From: Lepidostoma basale
Taxonomy: Eukaryota; Arthropoda; Insecta; Trichoptera; Lepidostomatidae
Length of the DNA stretch: 64,000 nt
Reading direction: 5' to 3'
NCBI GenBank assembly: GCA_022606425.2
Contig: JAHDVF020001353.1
Coordinates: 1,550,001-1,614,000 of the forward strand
Under the pieces are notes generated by a model that saw only the letters and a program-made list of their open reading frames with translations, had not been told where the DNA came from and did no database searches. The translations under genes were made by a program, and so were the position numbers. How positions within the stretch are numbered: the first letter of the stretch is position 1; every line of letters starts with the position of its first letter. This document shows positions 55,460 to 64,000 of this stretch, piece after piece.

Positions 55460-57289
55460 CTTGCAAACCTCAAGTACCTAAAGCCAATTAAATATAAAAA
55501 CCTTTAATTTGTATAGTTTGTGATGAAAATAGTTAAGCAACAATGAAGGTATCTTCTAGTGGTAATATACTCAAACGATGTACCTACTTTTATCATAAGA
55601 AAATATATTATTTATTATTCATTAATCACCATCAATTTTTATCCGCAATGATAATGTGCGTAATCCGTTAATACTTCAATATTATTGTCAAAAATGACAT
55701 TTTATCAATAATACTTTAAACTTCACATCGCACATTAGCTATGTAAAATAACCGTACAAAGTATTTACTTTATTTTATAGTGTAACTAATGAAATTTTTA
55801 GGATAATTTTGACTGAATAGTTTTATTTTTAAATATTAATTGTTAATGCATACATTAAAGCGCTAGTCAAGTCTCTTAATTGGCTATTCACTGCTTAAAT
55901 AACAATGTAAACTTGCACAAGTATTTAATATTGTAAAAACATATGTTTTATTGAAGTTTTATAATATTTTAAGAGTTCAATTTGTTGCTTTACTGGGGCA
56001 TTTGATAAGGGACAACAAGGTACTCTTAAAATATATTTAAAAATTTTATATAAAATGTATGTTTTCATAAATACTAAATTCTAACAAAATCTCTAAACCT
56101 GTATATATAAATTAATAAATAATTTTACTGTTAATTATTATTTTTATTTTGTATTCAATAAAAAACTTACCTTTCTCCCGAGTAAAATAGAACCACGAAG
56201 TTATTGGATTCTCTTCAAACAAATATAATAAATACTATAAGAGAAATAAAATATGGAGGCAAAATTAACACAAAAGGTTCCAGTTGTGATAAAAACAAAA
56301 ATATTCCACAGATTTAAGAATACTTTTAACCAAAATGATAGGTATCCTATACGAGCAATGAACATCACTTGTCAATAAATGTCAAATGTTCTTTTATTTA
56401 AATAAGTTAGACACTTTTTTCAGCAATGAATTACATTTCATTAATGGGATAACAAATAATTATTAAAAGGTTAAGTGTAGTAGATAGTTTGTTTGTGGGA
56501 TGGGTGAACCAGAAAATATTAGCATTTCCAAAACCAAAGTTTAAAATATGTTTAAATTCTTTTGTTTTCTTCATTTTCAAGTCATCTGTTTAAAACGGTG
56601 CTAATATAGAAAAATGAATAATATTTGTAAATTAGAAATAGTATTAGAAGAAGAAGCTGCCTGATGTATTTTAGATAGCTTCCAATTTGAATTAATTTTA
56701 GAAAGTCTAGGTGCTTCATTTAGACTTATTTTATCATATATTATCTTACGCATATTGATTACCAGTGCAATTACAAGCACATCCTTTAAACATCCTTATC
56801 TTGCTTCGAGGTGATGGCCCATGGTCGCCACATGTGGCAACATGAGTGTCCAGTGAATTGTGATTTGCATCAGGATGATATAAATACCCTATTTTTTGTG
56901 AATTCCTATATCTCTGTTGATCAGTCTAAAAGGCGTTGCATGGAATGGCACCAAGTTATTATATATGTCAGAACTCTTATCTACCAGTCTGAATATGAGG
57001 TAGTTAATTAACATTGCAATGTCTTCCGTGAATGGAAGATTGTCTGATCAAAAACGATATCTTCGCTCAAATTTTGATGACCAAAGCTGTTCGGAAAAAT
57101 CTTTTCATTTTCAGCATTTCTTCGTTGCAGCCTTGCTATTATAGAAGGAATTAACCATGTCTCTCACACATCGTTAATTCTCCTTTGCCTTTGATCAGCC
57201 TCTTTTTCTGTCATTATGGTGCCAATCATTTTGTTGATGGTCTCCCACGTATCCCTGCTCTCCTGCATCCTCCACACGGCCTTCCTTAT
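55460..57289. other. 3' flank of the small gene; no gene seen
   Basis: AT-rich and mostly unrepeated. An AATAAA lies at about 56157 (tcaataaaaaac). A short frame at 56811-57011 has no domain. Confidence 0.35.
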
Positions 57290-57545
57290 ATTTTCCCATT
57301 TTCTACATTCGAAAATGGTATGCTGGCCCTATCAGCCTGGAATAATCTTCTTGCAGACCTCAAGAGAATTGAGAACCCGTCAGAGCAGAGACGAGATTTC
57401 ATGAAGAAAATGTCCTGATGTAAATGTTGATCAACTGCGTCATACGCAGCCCTCATATTAAATATATTTTTATCAAGGTTTTAATATGAAGCATTTTCAA
57501 AACCATCCATGAGGTGATTTATTATTAAGATAGTGCATTAAAAAT
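57290..57545 (+). mobile_element. CR1/L2-like LINE tail, decayed
   Basis: LALSAWNNLLADLKRIENPS codons, then 'tcaactgcgtcatacgcagc' and the 'ccatgaggtgatttatta' tail. Confidence 0.65.
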
Positions 57546-57569
57546 CTGATTTGAATATATATATTTTTA

Positions 57570-58115
57570 AAACATTGTACACTACTTTCACAATACTATT
57601 GCACTTTTCACAAACATGTTTTGGGCCACAGACGCCCTTCGTCATGGTAGAAATTTTAAAAATTCGAAATGTTAAAAGTGCAAAAAATTGCTGGCGATTA
57701 TAGCCAATTTATTATTATTATAAAGATATTTCTTTCATAACAATTTTATTTTCAATTCAAAATATAATGTCAAGTCTCCCATCTCCATGATAAGAGTTAA
57801 TATAGGGTAAATATTTAACAAACAAATCTGTCACAGGTACTCAAGATAAGGAAGAAACGTTTTTATAAGTAGGAGGAATATACGTCACGCCACAGTTGAC
57901 TTTCGCCATATTGCAGTCATAAATAACATCTCAAGATTAAGTTAAAATTTAAGTTGTAATATATTCTATATTCGCCATCACTTTGTGTTGTGGATTCATA
58001 TTAGAATATTTTTTTTAAATGCAACACTTTTTTGCCCTTTTCACACTGAGGAAGAGCGTCTGTTTCCCGAAACATGTTTGTGAAAAGTGCCTAAAAGTGT
58101 GAAAATGTTTTCAAA
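57570..58115. repeat. Penelope-like foldback with the best hammerhead-like core
   Basis: An inverted pair: 57603-57646 (minus, decayed) and 58038-58086 (plus). The plus copy reads arm TTTTCACA (58038-58045), CTGAGGA (58046-58052), a hairpin segment, GAAA (58069-58072), CATGTT, then TGTGAAAA (58079-58086), an exact complement of the first arm. Confidence 0.65.
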
Positions 58116-58734
58116 ACATTATTCAAATTACATTTGTTACTTCATATTTTGGTGTGATTTAAAAATATCATCTCTTCCCCTCGGGAACAGACTTTTTTTA
58201 TAAATACAATCCCAACCCTAACTGGTCTTGCATTCCTTGACAATAATGTAAGACTTTATCATAAACCCTAAATCCCCCCTCGCCCTTTTTCGGATGGACA
58301 CTCCGGGCCATACATTTAGCCCCATCATAAAACAACTATCAAATCACATTCCAACAATGTTTCCTACAGACGTAAGAGGAATAGCCATTAGAGCTGAACC
58401 TCTATAAGCTAGAAGATCCAAGTCCAAGTTTAATTTATTTCATATGTTAAAAATGATACTTACAAGATAGAGGGCACTAATGCTTACAATTATCATTGCT
58501 GGGTACTCCTGAAAGGAAAACATTGTGCTTAGTGACTATTATTGTGAATAGTCCATCAGTAATCACCAAAGCTTTCAGACATTTCGACAAATGGAAGAGG
58601 TTTGATTTTTAAATCTCAATCCAATGGTTCTGAACAAAGAAATGGTGTGAAAATAAGTAAAACCTAAATTTAATTATTTAGCACTATTACAATGTACTCG
58701 TATTTAGAGTTTTTGTAAATGACAGTTCACAATG
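58116..58734. repeat. Spacer with inverted R1
   Basis: 58270-58440 is dispersed repeat R1 on the minus strand ('cagacgtaagaggaatagcc', 'gatccaagtccaag'). The rest is AT-rich. Confidence 0.5.
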
Positions 58735-58870
58735 GAGTTCTGGTTTCATCCCTTCTGTATGGAAGCCATGGATCTGGTAGAATCTATGCTGATATAAGGA
58801 AGAAATGTAGAGCGAAAGAAAGTATTATGAACAGGATCACTGCACTGGTTTTGACACATGGGAAAATTGA
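58735..58870 (+). mobile_element. LINE-A scraps
   Basis: 'acaatggagttctggtttca', 'tatggaag', 'tgctgatataagga', 'atgtagagcgaaagaaagta': internal pieces of LINE-A with deletions. Confidence 0.55.
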
Positions 58871-58889
58871 TTTTGTTCATAAATAAAAC

Positions 58890-59345
58890 TTAAAAAAAAA
58901 AAAAAAAGAAGACTAATACCAAGGATTTAAATCAATACGGAGCCGAGACGTGGACATTGACAAAAGGTCTAGTCTACAGATTCAAGGTTGCCCAGCGCGC
59001 CATGGAAAGAGCCATGCTTGGAATAACCTTGAGGGATAGATTTAGAAACGAATTTATTCGACAACAAACCAAGGTGGCTGAGGTGGCTCTACGGATAGGC
59101 GGGCTGAAGTGGCGGTGGGCTGGCCATATCTGTCGGAGAACCGACAGCCGATGGGGAAGACGGGTTCTGGAGTGGAGACCGCGTACAGGATTCCGTAGAG
59201 TTGGACGCCCCCTGCCCGCTGGACCGACGATCTGAAGAGGATTGCTGGACATGGATGGATGGGAGCGGCAATGGATAGGGGGCGGTGGAGGGCTTTGGGA
59301 GAGGCCTACATTCAGCAGTGGATGACAGACGGCTGATGATGATGA
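58890..59345 (+). mobile_element. LINE-C 3' end (RTE-like)
   Basis: Encodes YGAETWTLTKGLVYRFKVAQ, RAMERAMLGITLRDRFRNEF, IRQQTKVAEVALRIGGLKWR, WAGHICRRTDSRWGRRVLEW, RPRTGFRRVGRPL, a frame break, then DMDGWERQWIGGGGGLWERP and a (GAT)n tail. Best preserved LINE-C copy. Confidence 0.85.
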
Positions 59346-59490
59346 TGATATTAGAATTTATTATTACAATCTTCAATGTGAGCAGAAAATAGCTCATTAT
59401 TATGAAGAAGGAATCTGGTCGTGTCCAGTGACCCACGTCCCCTGGATCAGGAGCCAAGCGTTCTATCCCCTAGACCACCATCCGAACTTA
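59346..59490 (-). mobile_element. SINE2 copy
   Basis: Minus strand tRNA-like head 'ggtctaggggatagaacgct' and the body 'agctattttctgctcacatt'. The C-type LINE tail directly precedes its 3' end. Confidence 0.7.
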
Positions 59491-59663
59491 GTTTTATTGC
59501 CTACATCGGTGCTCGAGTATCATCACGCCGTATTCCCCGCTTTCACCATCAACACTACATCTGGAGATGAGCATCAGTCAGCGGCCAAAAAATAAACATT
59601 ATTAGTACGGGGGGAGCAATCTGTCCCGTACAATTATTTTTAAAAGAAGTTTTCCGGACGAAG
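59491..59663. other. No gene seen
   Basis: Short unclassified spacer. Confidence 0.3.
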
Positions 59664-59669
59664 AGCGCC

Positions 59670-60208
59670 TGTAACGGACTGGATTCTCCTCCGCCTTATG
59701 TAATATTAGAATGTAGTTAAGATTTTATATGTAACAATGATTTATATGTATAATAAATGAGTGTGACGGCGTGAGAGCTCTCGCATGGGTGATTTAGAAT
59801 GATTTGTAAAATGACAGAGACCGAGGGAGCGGCGAGAGTACTCGCGCCAGACGGCGAATGTAGCAAGTGATTGATACAGCCGGCGGTAGGGTGTGCAGGA
59901 CCAATTACAGCCCTAACCGCCGTAACCAATCAAAGGTGCTGCCGCCAGCAGCCAAACATAAGGCATTGGCCGTCGGCGACACGATATCGGCGCCGAGTAC
60001 TCAAGTTTTCCGTTCTCTCGGTCCAATCACTCTCTCTCTCTCTCTCTGAGGCTTGAGCAACAAGATCACCCCTGGGAGACGTTCACCTGTAACACGGTGA
60101 ATAAAAGTAGTGTTTTATTTCGTATCGAAAATCTACCTCCCTACCTCTCTGGATTCTGCGGGCGCCTGCGTCCTTAAGAAATAATACAGTCCACTCCTGT
60201 CCGCAACA
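59670..60208. mobile_element. Solo LTR with 6-bp target duplication
   Basis: Begins TGTAACGGACTGG and ends CCTGTCCGCAACA (TG...CA), 539 bp, flanked on both sides by AGCGCC (59664-59669 and 60209-60214). An AATAAA hexamer lies at about 60103, and a CT run at 60031-60049. No internal retroelement genes adjoin it, so it is a solo LTR left by recombination. The right flank continues a CR1/L2-like tail into which it inserted. Family not determined. Confidence 0.75.
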
Positions 60209-60982
60209 AGCGCCCTTGAAGTGAATCTCTCACAAAAATGGCGCTATACAAATCATCATCGTCATCATACTATTGTACATTAGATGCTTAAAATAATATA
60301 AAATACACACTATATGCTATGAAGGGTTAAATAAAAAACCATTTGGATTGTGAAAGTCTGTTTATTAAGCAAAAGCCACATATTGCGAAAGAAAAAGTTA
60401 ATAAAGTTACTCCGTAGAACCGAACCGAACCGACCTGCAACTGATGACGACGCAATAACAACTAAATCACAACGCACAAGTGAACTGACAAGTCACGGAC
60501 GGAGCCGCCACTTGCCTCAGTCCACGGGGGAAATACTTCAAGTCATTATTACTGCCACACTCAAAATATAAATAATCCTCCTATCCTCTACATTAATATT
60601 AATTTATTTTAGATTCAAACAATAATTGTACATCTCATAAGGCTTTCATTACAAACATAACCTTTCGCATATATCTTAAAGACTCCCTTCTCGGTTCCAA
60701 CGGTTTATATTCAGCGTGTCTCCTTTCCAATGTGATGATGGCTAAACGATAGAACCAAGAAACAGCGGTAATCTAATCACATATAATTATATTAATATCT
60801 GTTCCATCTTTTTCGTCTAAATATTCTTCAAAAATAATTTCGTTTACATATAAAAAACACTTTATAAGTGAGAATATGAAAAATATAAGAAATTTTTTAT
60901 TAAATCAATATTAGCTTGAAAAGGGATGCATTAAAAATACAGGAAAGTAACAACGGAGTGAGGATTTGAGAAAAGTGATTAT
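60209..60982. other. LINE tail and unique sequence
   Basis: 60209-60275 is 'agcgcccttgaagtgaatct' and 'aatggcgctatacaaatcat' (CR1/L2-like tail) with TCATCA repeats. 60276-60982 is AT-rich with no supported gene. Confidence 0.5.
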
Positions 60983-61260
60983 ATGGCGCTAGTGTAGATT
61001 GACCAAAAATATGTGAAGTGTTCCTCAACATATTAGCATATATACATCTTCCAAAAATTTGTCAGACGTGGTGGTCGTAAGAAGGGCGGAATGGGGAATG
61101 TTGTATTACATAAAGCGATCGCTTAACCCGACCAATGACAGGTCATAAGTCCTGTAAACGCCTCGACCACCATATTCTGTTTCCAAAAAATAATTTACAT
61201 GTTTGTCTATATTGAGATAAATTGAATCCTTAAAAGTGATTATATTTGTGAATACCCGTG
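60983..61260. repeat. Dispersed repeat R2, second copy
   Basis: Near-identical blocks to 9880-10165: 'atggcgctagtgtagattga', 'gtcagacgtggtggtcgtaa', 'taaagcgatcgcttaacccg', 'atgacaggtcataagtcctg'. Confidence 0.8.
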
Positions 61261-61689
61261 AGAAGAATGGATCCATCTAGACTCTCAATGTGTTGCACGG
61301 CCAACCCCAAGGTAGGAGTTTACCAAAAAGATGGATCGACAGCTGGGAATTGACTTCGCAGGAAGCCAAACCCTTTTAAGAAACATGCCACAAAGGCCTA
61401 TATACTAATAAGAAATAGAGATTACATTTGTGAATTTGTAAAAGATGTTCAAGATGTTTACTATGGAAGTTGCAGATTCTAGTGGTTCTTGTCCACGCGT
61501 TTCATCCTCGGGGTAAAATTTTGCAGAAGTTTAAATAAAATACATTCTAAAATTGGTTCACTTTCATTAATGTTGTATATTGAAAATAATTATAATTGAT
61601 TGCTTCAATAGTTTCTTTGGAAGGAGAATATTCAACACTGCATAATACAATTAATTAATTTAATATTTTTACAAATTAAAATGTTATTT
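61261..61689. other. No gene seen
   Basis: Unclassified AT-rich sequence. Confidence 0.3.
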
Positions 61690-61945
61690 AGCTGGCAAGA
61701 CCCTACGTGATCGAGTTAGGAATACAGCAATCCGAGAGATCGTCAAAGACGGCGATACTGGCATCAACACGTAGAAAGGATGAGCTCAAATAGGATACCA
61801 CACATAGCTCTCCATGGAACGCTAAACGGACAACGCCGACCAGGAAGACCGCCGAAACGGTGGAGAGAAAGCTGAAGTTCAGCGTCTTAAGAGAACCCGC
61901 CTGAAATAACAGACTCCTGAGTCTACCAAAAGTGAAGAAGAAGAA
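61690..61945 (+). mobile_element. LINE-F 3' end, decayed
   Basis: Frameshifted codons for RYWHQHVERMSSNRIPHIAL, HGTLNGQRRPGRPPKRWRES and a GAAGAAGAAG end. Confidence 0.7.
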
Positions 61946-61949
61946 AATA

Positions 61950-62150
61950 TTATTCTCAACATGTTTCGGAGGTGACTTCCTGTATCCTCAGGCATAAGTA
62001 ACTATAATAAATGTCTCCTTAGACAGGCAAAACATGTCATTCGCATAAAGTATAATAAAACTTCTAGAAAACAGACATTTTCATTTGAATTAATGATTTA
62101 ATATGGAGTTTTAGATCATTGTTCAGGAAACATTGACCATTTAAGCTCAG
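61950..62150. repeat. Penelope-like core joined to a foldback-1 arm
   Basis: 61955-62000 (minus) has CTGAGGA, hairpin GGA/TCC, GAAACATGTT. 62010-62125 is a foldback-1 right arm ('aggcaaaacatgtcattcgc', 'cttctagaaaacagacattt', 'gttttagatcattgttcagg'). Confidence 0.65.
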
Positions 62151-62159
62151 CTTAAATGG

Positions 62160-62395
62160 TAATTTGCGAGATATGTTGTTATATTGGTAGACGATAGATG
62201 GACCAGAAGGGTGGTGGAGTGGAGACTTCGCGAAGATAAATGAAACAGAGGGAGACCCCTCACACGATGGTCCGATGACATTCGAAGGATTGCTGGCGAT
62301 TGGATGCGAAAAGAACAAAACAGGAATACGTAGTAATGGGAGACCTATGTCCAGCAGTGGAAGACAACAGCTGTCTAAGTAAGTAAGTTAGGAAA
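62160..62395 (+). mobile_element. LINE-C 3' end, diverged
   Basis: DDRWTRRVVEWRLREDK-like codons, 'acacgatggtccgatgac', 'gaaggattgctggcgattgg' and 'atgtccagcagtggaagac', with a GTAA repeat end (62378-62391). Confidence 0.65.
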
Positions 62396-63205
62396 CAATA
62401 CATATTTATTATAACTATGGATATATTTAGACTTTATAATGAAAGATAAAAATGTTGTGGATAATATTTTTATTTGTAAAAATATTAAATAAAATAAAAG
62501 TGGATTATACAGTTTTTAATATTCTCGTTCCAAATTAACAACGGAATTCCACAGTGTTAACGCCTTAACCTTCAATTCAATAGTATATACAGTAGATTTA
62601 ATAATTTTAAATTGTCAAAAACAAAACATGACTAATAAGTAGTATATAAAGTTCAAGTACAGCGAGAGATGGACAACCGAGACGCCTCTCACACAGCGTG
62701 CACTGCCTGTCTTTGCGCACGAATCACAGAGAATTAATTATCAATTGCGTGATGAATTCGTCATTTGAGATTTATCCCGTTGCCGTTATAAAGACCACAA
62801 AGAAATACATCAAAAAGTTATACTCTAACGGATCGTGCAGATGTGACATGCCGCGACGCTCACGTCCAGTCGACATGCAAAAGATTCATTAAAAAACGCG
62901 TCTCCACGCTGTGCCTAGACTTATCCTATCCTAAGTTAGACTGAAACATAAAAATAACTCTGGGGAATATCACTACACACAATTTGTAAAATACACGATA
63001 GGCTAGCTATACATTACAATTCAACAAATATATCTAAAGAGCCCTACCAACTTTATTGTTTTTTTACTGTCAACTAAAAACCAAGTCCATTTTTACCTTA
63101 TTTCACCCCACGCAGATAATAATACAAATTATTAAATACATAAAATAACATCATACATTAACCCCGGAATTGTAATCATGTCAACTAGTTTCGTTTCAGG
63201 ACAAG
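62396..63205. other. No gene seen
   Basis: AT-rich; a 26-bp dispersed motif at 62544-62569. A 64-codon frame (62698-62892) has no domain. Confidence 0.3.
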
Positions 63206-63366
63206 TGGTGTTCAATTGAACATTTTAGCAGCTGTCAAAAGTGTATTTAAAAACAAAAGAATCATTTAGAATTTTTTTCAAATCAAAATTGAATTCTTTG
63301 AATTATTTAATTCAAGTTCTTGATTATACACTTTATACAGCTGCTAAAATGTTCAAATGAACACCA
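63206..63366. repeat. Short MITE-like inverted repeat
   Basis: TGGTGTTCAATTGAAC...TTTTAGCAGCTGT at the left matches, inverted, ACAGCTGCTAAAA...GTTCAAATGAACACC at the right, over about 40 bp with few mismatches. Confidence 0.7.
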
Positions 63367-63415
63367 TAGTCTGTCACGAATTTTTCTAATGAACTAAAAC
63401 ACTATTTTTTCCACT

Positions 63416-63720
63416 TTTGAGTTTGTTTTTCTCGATATGTTTCGAAGGTTTCACACCGTCATCATTGGGAGAATGTTTTTTTCCACCAACGATTTAAATC
63501 AATGATATTAGAATTTATTTTACGATCTTCAATGTGAGCAGAAAATAGCTAATTATTATGAAGAAGGAATCCGGTCGTGTCCAGACTTGAACCCAAGTCC
63601 CCCGGATCGGGAACCAAGCGTTCTATCCCCTAGACTACCACCCGACTGTCTATCTCCCGATGATGAAGGTGTAAAGCCTTCGAAACAAGACGAGAAAAAT
63701 AAACTGAAAAGTGGAAAAAA
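63416..63720. repeat. Foldback with hammerhead-like arms flanking a SINE2
   Basis: Left arm 63416-63478 ('cacttttgagtttgtttttc', 'gatatgtttcgaaggtttca') and right arm 63650-63718 ('ctcccgatgatgaaggtgta', 'aagccttcgaaacaagacga', 'aataaactgaaaagtgg') are inverted copies. A SINE2 on the minus strand occupies 63503-63650. Confidence 0.7.
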
Positions 63721-64000
63721 AAAGTGTTTAAAATCATTAAAAAATCTATATAATCACGTGAATCTGTATTTATATTGCGAAACTAGTTGGCATAATTACA
63801 ATTCCGTTATTAATATATAAAGCCTTATTTCATTTTATATATTTAATCATTTAAAAAGTCTAACCATAAAGTGAGTGCTTTATATGAAAAGAAAGATAAT
63901 TATCAACGCGTATCCTTTTAGGCAGAAAGAAACAAAAATGACCGGCCGTTTAACGGCTACCGATTGGTTTGATACTTCCCAACTAGGCCCTGCCGAGCTG
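63721..64000. other. No gene seen
   Basis: AT-rich, becoming GC-richer in the last 70 bp; cut by the window end. Confidence 0.3.

Noticed and set aside
56811..57011. 66-codon frame as a gene
   Set aside because: No splice context, domain or codon signal.
62698..62892. 64-codon frame as a small gene
   Set aside because: No conserved feature or splice evidence.

Overview
The window is animal, almost certainly insect, nuclear DNA, and its style is lepidopteran. It is AT-rich, has short GC-rich coding exons split by GT-AG introns, and is crowded with 5'-truncated non-LTR retrotransposon ends, tRNA-derived SINEs, foldback elements and TTAA-flanked piggyBac-type elements. There is no sign of bacterial gene organisation. 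Species cannot be named from the sequence.

The one large gene recognised is the 3' part of lilliputian (lilli), the insect AF4/FMR2 (AFF) family scaffold of the super elongation complex. Ten exons on the + strand run from about 29488 to the stop at 43522-43524. They encode the SEDE-type acidic motif, the serine-rich/W-x-L-x-N-F region, three AT-hooks, a very long charged Arg/Lys/Glu repeat, and the complete C-terminal homology domain. Exon phases agree at every junction except one, between the fourth and fifth exons, where the best splice donor leaves an in-frame TGA. Exons 5' of 29488 were not found, so either the 5' half lies upstream of the window or I missed it. A second, small two-exon gene (67 aa predicted, function unknown) is proposed at 54488-55459.

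Layout. 1-29487: no recognised host exon; truncated LINE tails (one very frequent family, here LINE-A, whose 3' end is a GTTA repeat), SINEs, foldbacks, a 249-bp hAT-type MITE with target duplication (5007-5255), a 1.5-kb non-autonomous piggyBac-like element (14230-15724) and a few unique, GC-richer islands. 29488-43524: lilli exons, with introns carrying foldbacks, LINE fragments, a 27-bp minisatellite, a 128-bp tandem repeat and, in the last intron, a 2.49-kb antisense piggyBac element whose transposase is intact except for one in-frame stop. 43525-48500: mostly unique sequence, probably a long lilli 3' UTR and flank. 48500-64000: repeats again, the small gene, a solo LTR with 6-bp target duplication (59670-60208) and several foldbacks.

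The most unusual signal is a recurring module scattered through the window in at least four sequence families: a CTGANGA-like box, a short hairpin, then GAAAC-NN-GTC, in the best copies enclosed by complementary outer arms. This is the layout of a minimal type I hammerhead ribozyme, as known from Penelope-like retroelements. Most copies occur as inverted pairs that form the foldback elements. Whether any is catalytic is unknown; nearly all carry one extra base before the inner hairpin.
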